64,000 nt of DNA, taken from the NCBI GenBank assembly GCA_963669155.1, contig OZ022576.1, positions 11,925,434 to 11,989,433 of the forward strand, given 5' to 3'. The stretch's first letter is position 1, and each line of letters opens with the position of its first letter. The translations under genes were made by a program, and so were the position numbers. This stretch comes from Arbacia lixula (Eukaryota; Echinodermata; Echinoidea; Arbacioida; Arbaciidae). Below the pieces are notes generated by a model. The model saw nothing but the letters and a program-made list of their open reading frames with translations, did not search any database and had not been told where the DNA came from. Below, one piece after another: positions 1 through 9,685 of this stretch.

Positions 1-331
1 TCATTTGTGAATAAATGTGTTCCGTCCATAAAATTATGAGTTTCTGTATTTTCTTTGTGTGCAATAAAATGAGAAATACCACTTTTAAAGGAAAGAAGTA
101 ATGGAAGTCAGGGTGGCACTATTTATGAGTGTGGCTTGAGTCACAGATATTTTAATAACAAATTGTACAGGTCTGTGCAAGATGATGTCTATACGGTAGT
201 AATTTACTCCACAGGATCATACATATTATTCTGCATTAATAGTATGCAAACAATTTACACAATTACAAAATGAGTATTTAAAATATTGACCCCACTATGA
301 ATAACAAAGGTGTTGCCTTAAACAATACAAC

Positions 332-733
332 CAATTCTCCCTATCGCATATAGCCGATATCAAGCGATATCACCTCGCGATACCGATATCTGATCGATTG
401 CTCTTGGGACGTATACTTCCTGTAAGAGTTTGTCGTCGGCAGAAAGTGACCTAGAAATCACCTTTTTTATGAATTAAGCAGCGAAAAATTTGTCTAGGTT
501 TATGGTTAGGTTCAGGGTTAGGTTTAGAATTAGGTTCAGGGTAAGTGTTAGGGTCAGGGGTAGGTTTAGGGTTAAAATTGATAAAAAAAATTAGTTGGAT
601 ACCCTGGTCCCCTATTGTACGGGGTTGCCGAATGTTCGTCGACCGGAAGTTCATATCCCAAGGATTAAAGGTAAAAAAAATAGAGCGCCACACACGTTCA
701 GATTCTGAGAGCTATATGCGATAGGGAGAATTG
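332..733. mobile_element. Non-autonomous element with perfect 23-bp terminal inverted repeats
   Basis: Positions 332-354 (beginning CAATTCTCCCTATCGCATAT) are the exact reverse complement of 711-733. This gives a 402-bp unit with 23-bp perfect inverted ends and no transposase reading frame, the form of a MITE or small foldback element. Near the left end it holds several CGATAT motifs (about 352-392), and in the centre a degenerate TTAGGG-like stretch. No clear target-site duplication is visible at the edges, so the exact boundaries and superfamily are uncertain. Confidence 0.7.
492..580 (+). repeat. Degenerate telomere-like (TTAGGG/TTAGGTTC) array
   Basis: About a dozen loosely spaced 6-8 bp units of the types TTAGGT, TTCAGGG and TTAGGG follow one another in one orientation inside the inverted-repeat element. 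The apparent Pro/Lys/Asn-rich reading frame on the minus strand (451-693) is only the translation of this array. It may be an internal satellite of the element and not a true interstitial telomere. Confidence 0.6.
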
Positions 734-2330
734 TCAGTCCAATCGATATAATGTACTAGGTGTTAAAAAAAATAGTTAGACACTTCGAAAAAATATCAAA
801 TGTTACAAGTCAAATTGAGTGAAATCTCACAAAGTTTAAGGACATTAATTTATTAAAAGCAGCTTTCATTAAAGTTCATCAATTAATGTTCTTGTAAATT
901 TGTAATAATCATTTGAATATTGAATAAGATGGATATTTTATCCTTCATCGGACAACGATTTCCCTAATTTTGATTCATTTTGATGGTCTCTTCAATGAAT
1001 TAACAGATTACACTTGACAAAACTAGGTTAGGACTAATACATGTATGCGTAATTAGAGCAATTTTGTGGCCAGAAATGTACAAAAACTAACCTTTTTGAT
1101 CGTGCACTGCAAGTCAGCAACTCTCAACCACAACACGGGTTTCAATGGCATTTCAATATATGTGCACACATACTCAATGTCCGATGAAGTTTAAATTCCA
1201 CAACAAGATGTCCGTGTGAATCACACCTGTCCACCCCCAACAACTGCCATCAGCATCATTAAAGACATGGTGGCCCAACTTCAAAAATCATGAAAATTGG
1301 CAGGAATTAGCAGTGCTCTCTAACAATAACAATCACAATCATAGCTTCACAAACCTTACAAGGAAATGCGAAAAACCAAACCTTGTCTACGTTTGGAATG
1401 CCCCATTTCATAGCGACCAGTCTACATTCATATACCACTGCACTACACAGTGTACCACACAAAATGTATCACCGCAGAGCGTAGAGCACCAATGTGTGCT
1501 GTTGCGGTCTTGAGGCTACAAGAACCACTAGGTTATGGACGATCCTCACAAAACCCACTCACAATCTAGCAATCAATATAATTCCACTCAAAATCAGTTT
1601 CCAGATTATAGTTCACGTACAGTATTTTCTTTCATTTTCCATTGTTTTTATAACATTTTTGTTGTTTTGACCTGCGAAAGGGCTACCCTGTCTTTGATAG
1701 CTCATGATGCATCTGGCACACAATACCTTAAGGATAGACATACTGTGCTGCTAATACATGTTTTGCACAAGTAATACATGTTAAATCCCACAGATCAGCA
1801 GTTAATCTATTAACGGATTACAATCACTATGGAAGTTTATCTAGTTATGTTTTTACAAGAGTTGTTTCTATTCCAATTCAAAGACGACTGCCTCTACAAG
1901 TGGAGAAATGCTACTCATAAATAAATAAAAGAAATCCCTCAAACAAATGACAGGAACCTCTGAATTCAAATTACAAACTTTTTCATCTTGCATCCGACAG
2001 GGTGCTGCATTTTACTCATGACATATTATAACGCTCTCTTGCACTGCAATGACCAGGGGCACTATGACATGGGACAATCTCCCATAGCTGGAATCATTAG
2101 GGGCTTGTGGTGCCCATAACCCCTTAACCCACCTAATTTCATATGTTCACATGGAAAGGAGCATATGGGAGGGGGGGGGGGGTTGGCAATCCAAGGAGCT
2201 CTTTGACCACCTCCTTCGGGACATTCTGTATAATTGAAGCAATTCTGCCATCTATCCTTGGACCCAGCAGGAACCCCAGCACAGCACAGGGCATCATAAT
2301 GGGTCAGTGTCATCCTGGCAGTAAGAACCT
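734..2330. other. Non-coding flank without recognisable genes
   Basis: AT-rich sequence with scattered stops in all frames. The two 66-79 codon frames at 1313-1774 have ordinary intergenic composition and no splice context or family resemblance. A G run of about 14 bases at 2168-2181 introduces the minisatellite region. If the anapc15 transcript crosses the minisatellite, its poly(A) site would fall here; a minus-strand AATAAA is visible only near 848. Confidence 0.5.
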
Positions 2331-2351
2331 GCCAATGAGCCTCTCTGTGGG

Positions 2352-4291
2352 GAGACCTAGACAGAGAAACCTTGGCAGAGAGTCACTGGTGGAGAGTCCC
2401 TGGTGGAGAAACCCTGGCAGAGAGTCCCTGGTGGAGAGTCACTGGTGGAAAGTCACTGGTGGAGAGTCCCTGGTGGAGAGACCCTGGCAGAGAGTCCCTG
2501 GTGGAGAGTCCCTGGTGGAAAGTCACTGGTGGAGAGTCCCTGGTGGAGAGTCCCTGGTGGAGAGACCCTGGCAGAGAGTCCCTGGTGGAGAGACCCTGGT
2601 GGAGAGTCCCTGGTGGAGAGTCCCTGGCAGAGAGTCCCTGGTGGAGAGTCCCTGGCAGAGAGTCCCTGGTGGAGAGTCCCTGGTGGAGAGTCCCTGGCAG
2701 AGAGTCCCTGGTGGAGAGTCCCTGGTGGAGAGTCACTGGTGGAAACTCCCTGGTAGAGAGTCCCTGGCAGAGAGTCCCTGGTGGAGAGTCCCTGGTGGAG
2801 AGTCACTGGTGGAAACTCCCTGGTGGAGAGTCCCTGGTGGAGAGTCACTGGTGGAAACTCCCTGGTGGAAAGTCCCTGGTGGAAAGTCCCTGGCAGAGAG
2901 TCCCTGGCAGAGAGTCCCTGGTGGAAAGTCCCTGGTGGAGAGTCCCTGGCGGAGAGTCCCTGGTGGAGAGTCACTGGTGGAAAGTCCCTGGTGGAGAGAC
3001 CCTGGCAGAGAGTCACTGATGGAAAGTCCCTGGCAGAGAGTCCCTGGCGGAGAGTCCCTGGTGGAGAGTCCCTGGTGGAGAGTCCCTGGTGGAGAGTCAC
3101 TGGTGGAGAGTCCCTGGCAGAGAGTCCCTGGCAGAGAGTCCCTGGCAGAGAGTCCCTGGTGGAGAGTCCCTGGTGGAGAGTCCCTGGTGGAAAGTCCCTG
3201 GTGGAGAGTCACTGGTGGAGAGTCCCTGGTGGAGAGTCCCCGGTGGAAAGTCACTGGTGGAGAGTCCCTGGTGGAGAGTCCCTGGCGGAGAGTCACTGGT
3301 GGAGAGTCCCTGGTGGAGAGTCCCTGGTGGAGAGTCCCTGGTGGAGAGTCCCTGGTGGAGAGTCCCTGGTGGAGAGTCCCTGGTGGAGAGTCCCTGGCAG
3401 AGAGTCCCTGGTGGAGAGTCCCTGGTGGAGAGTCCCTGGTGGAGAGTCACTGGTGGAGAGTCCCTGGCAGAGAGTCCCTGGTGGAGAGTCACTGGTGGAG
3501 AGTCCCTGGTGGAGAGTCACTGGTGGAGAGTCCCTGGTGGAGAGTCCCTGGTGGAGAGTCCCTGGTGGAGAGTCCCTGGTGGAGAGTCCCTGGTGGAGAG
3601 TCCCTGGTGGAGAGTCACTGGTGGAGAGTCCCTGGTGGAGAGTCCCTGGTGGAAAGTCCCTGGTGGAGAGTCACTGGTGGAGAGTCCCTGGTGGAGAGTC
3701 CCTGGTGGAAAGTCACTGGTGGAGAGTCCCTGGTGGAGAGTCCCTGGCAGAGAGTCACTGGCAGAGAGTCACTGGTGGAGAGTCCCTGGTGGAGAGTCCC
3801 TGGTGGAGAGTCCCTGGTGGAGAGTCCCTGGTGGAGAGTCCCTGGCAGAGAGTCCCTGGCAGAGAGTCCCTGGTGGAGAGTCCCTGGTGGAGAGTCCCTG
3901 GTGGAGAGTCCCTGGTGGAGAGTCCCTGGTGGAAAGTCCCTGGTGGAGAGTCACTGGTGGAGAGTCCCTGGTGGAGAGTCCCTGGTGGAGAGTCCCTGGC
4001 AGAGAGTCACTGGTGGAGAGTCCCTGGTGGAGAGTCCCTGGTGGAGAGTCCCTGGTGGAGAGTCCCTGGTGGAGAGTCCCTGGTGGAGAGTCCCTGGCAG
4101 AGAGTCCCTGGTGGAGAGTCCCTGGTGGAGAGTCCCTGGTGGAGAGTCACTGGTGGAGAGTCCCTGGCAGAGAGTCCCTGGTGGAGAGTCACTGGTGGAG
4201 AGTCCCTGGTGGAGAGTCACTGGTGGAGAGTCCCTGGTGGAGAGTCCCTGGTGGAGAGTCCCTGGTGGAGAGTCCCTGGTGGAGAGACCAG
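2352..4291. repeat. 14-bp minisatellite, about 138 copies
   Basis: The array repeats the 14-bp unit CCCTGGTGGAGAGT with a few point variants: GCAGAG for GTGGAG, GGAAAGT or GGAAACT for GGAGAGT, and TCACTGG for TCCCTGG. Because 14 is not divisible by 3 and the unit lacks stop codons, three units give the same 14-residue peptide (WWRVPGGESLVESP) in every frame. This explains the very long frames on both strands. The array ends about 35 bp beyond the anapc15 stop codon, so it is downstream of that gene and may be part of its 3' UTR. Variant units are interspersed, with locally repeated blocks such as the GGAAACT variants around 2741-2870. Confidence 0.95.
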
Positions 4292-4324
4292 CTGAAACTC
4301 TGTGTGAGGCCAACGTACTGTACC

Positions 4325-4378
4325 TCATTCCTGTAGTCCCACCCAGATATCTTCCTCATTATTCATGTCCATCTCGAT
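4325..4378 (-). CDS. anapc15: anapc15 coding exon 4 (C-terminus and stop)
   Basis: After a good acceptor (minus strand GTTTTCTTTCAG) the exon reads IEMDMNNEEDIWVGLQE followed by TGA at 4327-4325. The EMDM...W ending resembles the EVDMEG...QWM ending of vertebrate ANAPC15. The exon is 54 nt including the stop and begins in phase 0, which matches the phase-0 donor of the acidic exon upstream. The first 34 bases of 3' UTR lead directly into the 14-bp minisatellite. No polyadenylation signal was found between the stop and the array. Confidence 0.85.
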   Translation of the reverse strand: MEMDMNNEEDIWVGLQE

Positions 4379-4847
4379 CTGAAAGAAAACAAAGCGAGAA
4401 GACAAGAGTCACACAACAGCGAAATATGGATACTTCATACTTTTGATGGGTAGTTAAATTATAAACATAATTTCTGGGGGTGATCTTTCTTCATGTTTCA
4501 GAGTTAAGAGCTAAAAAATCAATCATTATCTTTCTTTGCAATATTTTGCTCCTACCTCATCAATGACACTTAAAAAAGGTGTTGTGCTTCGACAGAATTC
4601 AATCTAAGCTTGGCATGTGGTATTTGCTTTTATCATGACTTTGCTGGCGGTATTTATATATCTATTTGCACATGTGATGTGAGCAATACATAAAATCTAT
4701 GGAGAGCGCCATGGGGCCATATTCATGAAACCATCCTAAGCCTGGTTAGCTCCTGAAATGCAAACAGCTTCATTCATTGCATTGACATACTTATTTAGTC
4801 GTGTCTCATGACTATGGCCCCTAATGGTCACTTTACTACTGACTGAC

Positions 4848-4964
4848 CTCTTCCGGTGACTCCTGATCGTAGTCGTTCATCTCCTCGGCCTCGGGGTCCT
4901 CTGCCTCCTCGGACTCCTCCTCAGACTCAATGTCGCCTTCATCCTCCTCCTCCTCATCATATGT
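4848..4964 (-). CDS. anapc15: anapc15 coding exon 3 (acidic tail)
   Basis: This 117-nt exon (39 codons, phase 0 at both ends) has acceptor TATCTTTGACAG and donor GTCAGT. It encodes an Asp/Glu-rich segment starting TYDEEEEDEGD and ending EMNDYDQESPEE. ANAPC15 proteins carry exactly this kind of acidic stretch followed by a conserved EMNDYNESPDD motif, which makes the identification firm. The donor GTCAGT is weaker than consensus. Reading through it adds only VSQ and a stop, so a retained intron would give a slightly shorter protein. Confidence 0.88.
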
Positions 4965-5749
4965 CTGTCAAAGATAGAATTCTCCTCACTCTCTAAAAGG
5001 CACTGCCCTACTATACATCATTATGGAGCCATTCACCCATTTAGCATCGGTCATAACATTAATGTCAAACTGTTAAAGAATCACTGACAATGCTACCTCC
5101 TTGAAGTGAACCATCCTCAATCTCTGTATCCACCTCATAGAAGCATTTCTTTCCTCCTGTAATGGTTGGGTTGTACAATAGTGCAAGGTACTAGTAATAT
5201 CCTAATATTTGTATTTTTACAGGAAGATATAATGTATTTCTGCATACAATGGAATTTCACAGAACACTAAAATATCATTTTCTAAATATGCTACACAGAA
5301 ATGCCAAACTTAACAACATTGCAAGATGAAGTATGTCATTGTAGAGTTCTAGTCAAACACAACACATAAAGTGTAAAACTTGGTCTGCTAAAATGGCATA
5401 AACAATCACCCTTGTGACTTTTGAAAAGTAACAATTTTGCCTTTAATGTGTGCTCACTCAAGCATGACTGATTGGATTAACGCGATTTTCACACGGAAGT
5501 TAGTCAACAAGTCAAGAAACATTCCTGCCAAATCATTTTGCTCAAAACCTTTCTATCAAAAGTTATGCTATTTTGCTTGGGGGGGGGGGGGGGGGGACTT
5601 ACTTCTTTGTTGTGTCATAAGAGTTATCCTTCTCAGTACCAAGCACTGACTGCTCCTCATCAATAACATCTCTGTTTGTTGCCTATGGGACTGAGCAGGT
5701 TAAAATAGATAATAGCTGATCGAGACAGAGCACAGAATTCAGACTTTAC
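4965..5749 (-). other. anapc15 intron 2
   Basis: This 785-bp intron contains a run of 18 G on the plus strand (5579-5596). It also contains two exon-like segments with proper splice dinucleotides, 5682-5603 (80 nt, donor GTAAGT) and 5156-5097 (60 nt). The known ANAPC15 protein needs neither. The first would shift the frame and the second would insert 20 residues in frame. Confidence 0.6.
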
Positions 5750-5812
5750 CTCTGAAGATGCAGTCTTCCCAATGGGTATCAGGTCCTGGTCTTTCTCTAC
5801 AATGCTCTGAAG
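5750..5812 (-). CDS. anapc15: anapc15 coding exon 2
   Basis: This 63-nt exon is flanked by TTTCTTTGCAG and GTAAAG and is in phase 0 at both ends. It encodes LQSIVEKDQDLIPIGKTASS plus E. It is nearly identical to the most conserved block of vertebrate ANAPC15 (LQSIAEKDNNLVPIGKPAS). In the family this central segment follows the helical N-terminus, and in structures of the vertebrate complex the subunit sits on the APC/C platform and favours ejection of the mitotic checkpoint complex. I see no altered key residue. Confidence 0.93.
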
Positions 5813-7787
5813 CTGCAAAGAAAAAGAGTATTGAACAGTTAGTTAAACATGGGTGAAAGGTTCCTAAGTCAGTGTTCAAACTACCAAGTGTCTACAGTTG
5901 AAATATTGGCAGAAAATATGTGCAAACATTCCTTACACACATTCAAAAGTATTTGAGAAAGGGTAAAAAAAAATGCCAAATGCACTAAGAAAGTGCACTA
6001 AGAAAAGTGAAGAATTGACAATAAGCACCATGATTTGTAATACTTGCAATGTTGATTAACAGTTTTTATGAGCTGTGAAAGGTGCATGAAATATCATTTG
6101 AAAAGCTAGACAATCAGATTTATATAATCTTACCTAGATGTCAGATGTGATATTTTTATTTCAATATGTAAATCTCCGAGCCATCAACCTTTTTGTAACT
6201 TGCAAGCAAATTAAGCATGGATCTAATGGAAAAAAAAATGAATTAAAAACTATTCTGTTCGCTAACTTTTGTCAGTTTGAAAATCAAATTCTAAGCCCAT
6301 CGCTATTGATATCAAGGCCCGTAAAAACGTTCACGAGCACCTGATACCGATACAGGCTGCAATATTTCAAAACATTGTATCTTCTATATCAAGCCTGTAC
6401 AGAACGTATACAGGACTATGGAGCATGATATCAATAGCACAAGCAAGGTTTTGAAACCAGCAAATGTAACCATGTGAAAATATGCCCTACCCGTCTAAAT
6501 AACTGATTTTGACACAGAAAGCAACATCAACAAGACATAAAAATGCCTGTCCTGCCTCTGAAAAGATAAAACCAACTTGGTAAGTGTATTATTGTGATTT
6601 TTACCCAGTACATTTATCACATATGAATGGCTAAATACATGTATATTGAATATATACCTGAACTACAAAATTGTTCGAAAATGTTAAGGAACATTACATA
6701 TTTCCTCTTCACACATGATCATGATCTTTCTAACGAATACGGTCCGTCGAGGCTGCCACCTTGACTGCTTTAAAAACGTTTACTGTAAAGGGGAACTGAC
6801 ACACGCGCATAAGCTTTAATCTTTGCATCGCAGCTGACGTCGTGCAATTGTGACCACTTTAGGTCGAAAACACTAATAAAAACAAATGCAACATGGATTA
6901 AATTTATTTTCTAACTACCCCCGGACCTATTCAGGTATATATTTTACGTAAATGTGTGCAATAGATTTGAGTTTTGAGTAACGGAAGCCCGGTCACTGCG
7001 TGAGCGGCCTGGTCGCAGTGAAACCTGTAACCCTACGCTCAACTATTGACATGCGCCGCAAATCGTCAGTTTGGTTCGCTTATTTTGGACATAATGCGTT
7101 CAAAGTTTAAAATTTCTACTCATATACACTCACAAACTTCCTGGACAACCAGCACATCCTTGCCCCCGGCTGACGGCAAAACATGGACCTCCAGAGAGAG
7201 ATTGCATCAACTGTGAGAGATTTAAATCTGAAATATGAATTGAAAAACGGACAATATCTCTCTGGAGGTCCATGTTTTGCCATCAGCCGGGGGCAAGGAT
7301 GTGCGTTTGCTTTCAATCTGTCACCCCATCGCTTCATGCATATTCATAAATCTCTCTGCAAAGCCTGAATATTCATGTTTGCTGCGCCGACACCGCGCAT
7401 GCGCAGCCTATTTTCAACTTTCCGAGATGGCTGCTACAAACAACATGGGAACATTTTGACAGGACTGGATAATCACGTTTTTTTTTTCTCATATTAATTT
7501 TCAAATCAGGATTCTACAGGGTTTGTTGGTTGTCCAGGAAGTTCGTGAGTGTATATGAGTAGAAATTTTTAACTTTGAACGCATTATGTCCAAAATAAGC
7601 GAACCAAACTGACGATTTGGGGCGCATGTCAATAGTTGAGCGTAGGGCTCCGCCGCGAAATCTGCTGATATTACTAGGCTTAAATTTTACCACATCATTA
7701 TACATGAGTGGGGCCGTTAAAAAGGCAGCCCTTAATTTGACGGTTGAGTAAAAAGGTAATAATTGAAAAACCTCATCATAAACATAC
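5813..7787 (-). other. anapc15 intron 1, carrying a foldback element
   Basis: This 1,975-bp intron separates the start exon from exon 2. Its lower half (5.8-7.0 kb) is plain AT-rich sequence with no recognisable feature. The upper half holds the nested inverted repeat at 7031-7647. Confidence 0.6.
7031..7647. mobile_element. Nested foldback element
   Basis: Outer arms of about 120 bp (7031-7151 and 7528-7647) are near-perfect reverse complements. Just inside the left arm a second pair of arms (about 7155-7197 and 7257-7301) forms its own hairpin around a ~60-bp loop. The asymmetric spacer 7302-7527 is unpaired and contains GCGCATGCGC (7395-7404), an exact NRF1-type palindrome, followed by GAGATGGCTGC, a YY1-like motif. 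No transposase frame is present. The structure suggests a non-autonomous foldback DNA transposon, possibly with a captured promoter fragment. Confidence 0.75.
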
Positions 7788-7907
7788 CCAACTTTGGTGC
7801 TTTCGTTCTTCTTCTGCTAATTCTGCTTCATCCTCAAAGGGTTTTTCCACGTCAAACCACAGCTGGTTCGATAACCGTGGCAATAGTGACGGAAATATCG
7901 AGGACAT
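7788..7907 (-). CDS. anapc15: anapc15 coding exon 1 (start codon)
   Basis: The ATG is at 7907-7905 and the donor GTATGT lies directly after codon 40 (7787-7782), phase 0. The exon reads MSSIFPSLLPRLSNQLWFDV and continues to ELAEEERKHQSW. Vertebrate ANAPC15 opens MSTLFPSLFPR...LWF and runs to QQHQAW, so start, length and splice point all agree. With exons 2-4 the protein is 117 residues, close to the 121 of the human subunit. The product is a nuclear/cytosolic component of the anaphase-promoting complex that promotes Cdc20 ubiquitination and release of the mitotic checkpoint complex. I found no in-frame upstream ATG that would extend the conserved N-terminus. Confidence 0.93.
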
Positions 7908-7969
7908 TTTGATGTTTCGACATCAGAGTTGTCTCATCTACCACCTCAGATCAAGAGATGGCGCTACAC

Positions 7970-8001
7970 CACTGAACTATACCACTACGTATAGTTCAGT
8001 G
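7970..8001. repeat. Perfect 13-bp hairpin in the anapc15 leader/promoter
   Basis: CACTGAACTATAC at 7970-7982 is exactly complementary to 7989-8001, with the 6-base loop CACTAC. It lies 63-94 bp upstream of the anapc15 start codon, so it is either in the 5' UTR or the core promoter. It may be the tip of a degraded foldback repeat, because GCGCTAC occurs on both sides in direct orientation. Confidence 0.7.
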
Positions 8002-8142
8002 CGCTACGCCCAATTTTGATTTCAGTCTGTCATTTTGGAACCGTGTTTGAGTATAATCCGAGTGTTATCTCACACAACTGTGTAGGTAATGTTCCTTTCT
8101 ATAAAACAAGGAATTTTATCACAATAGAGACATGCCATCATC

Positions 8143-8227
<85 letters not shown>

Positions 8228-8268
8228 CAGAGAGAGACAGAGAGAGACAGGGAGAGATAGAGGGAGAT

Positions 8269-8313
<45 letters not shown>

Positions 8314-8423
8314 TTGATGCAGAGAAACAGACAACAATATATAAAGACAGAGACAGAGGAAGGGACAGGGAGATGCATGCCTAGAGACAGACAGCATAAC
8401 TTACAGACAGAGAAAGAGAGCAA

Positions 8424-8494
<71 letters not shown>

Positions 8495-8667
8495 AGAGAA
8501 AGAGAGAGAGAGAGATGGTGATGATGATGGGGGAAAGGAAGATGGAAAAGGGGGGCATGCAGACATATGGAGAGGTAGAGACAGAGTCAGACAGGAAGGA
8601 ACATAAAGAGATGGAGAGAGAAGGGGAAGACAGACAGACAGGTTGACAGCAGAGTAGGGAAGATCAC

Positions 8668-8710
<43 letters not shown>
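8143..8710 (+). repeat. Compound purine microsatellite (GA, GACA, GAAA units)
   Basis: (GA)n tracts at about 8145-8175, 8280-8310, 8418-8510 and 8672-8708 are separated by GACA-rich and mixed purine sequence. It lies 0.2-0.8 kb upstream of the anapc15 start codon. Translated frames here are Ser/Leu or Arg/Glu runs and are not genes. Confidence 0.95.
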
Positions 8711-8712
<2 letters not shown>

Positions 8713-9640
8713 TCCACCTCCACCATCTTACCCACATTCATCATGACCATTGTTATCGACATCTTCTAGAGTAACTGTAGGAGAATCACATCAATCAATT
8801 ACATTCATTGTCTCTGCTCCATAGCACATTTCAGCACGATTTTTATCAGCTTCTCCTCAAGTTGATGCATTCCATAATTCTGCATGATATCATCCAAAAA
8901 AGTGGGCTAAGAACAAGCTGACCTTTCCATAGCAAGAAAGTGTGACATTCTGCCTGGAGATCGAAATGAACAATTTGGAAGCCTCTATTGTTACAAATCC
9001 AGCACAAATGATATCCCTAGCTCTCAGTGAGACATCAAGATTGTGATTTATAGCTCCTAATGGATTTGGCTAGGGCGGAACATTTTGCAATTTGGAGCAT
9101 GGAGTGAAAGTGCTTCATTTTGATGAGGAAATATGTCATAATTGATTGCAATGCATATGTCTGATTTGTATTTGTATTATATGGAAATCCAGTCATATCA
9201 CTGATGTCAAAATTGTGTTACAGGGTATGATAAATCCACTCCATCAAAATATATTTGTTTTGATAACTTTTCTCAAACATCATTACATGTTTTGGATATA
9301 TATTTCCAAGTTTCAAGTTTCCCTATTTTTTTAAAAATAGTTATGAGTGTTCCTTCATTATATTCACGTACCAGTATTTGATTTTGTTTCCCCCAAAATG
9401 GCCAATAATTGTATGTGCTACCTCTCCCTCAGCTTAATTCGAAATTGTATGTACTGTGTGTGTGTGTGTGTGTGATTGAATGCTTAACTCTTTTTTCCCC
9501 ATAAAATTCTACTTCACACAATCATAAGTACAGTAATATTGGAAAACATTACCCATTTTTCACAATTAAATACAATAACATGTAACTAATAATTGATAAT
9601 CATAAATCACATCAAACATACACAACGGTCCACAGACACA

Positions 9641-9685
<45 letters not shown>

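Noticed and set aside
492..580. True interstitial telomere or chromosome-fusion point
   Set aside because: The units are degenerate and confined to a small inverted-repeat element; a fusion relic would not have transposon ends.
451..693. Pro/Lys/Asn-rich 80-codon minus frame
   Set aside because: Translation of the degenerate TTAGGG-like array within a transposon-like unit.
2143..4446. 767-codon plus-strand protein made of WWRVPGGESLVESP repeats, and its counterparts in other frames
   Set aside because: Every frame is open because the 14-bp unit has no stops; the six frames give equivalent low-complexity peptides, so there is no coding constraint.
8070..8737. Ser/Leu- and Arg/Glu-repeat frames
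   Set aside because: Translations of (GA)n microsatellites.
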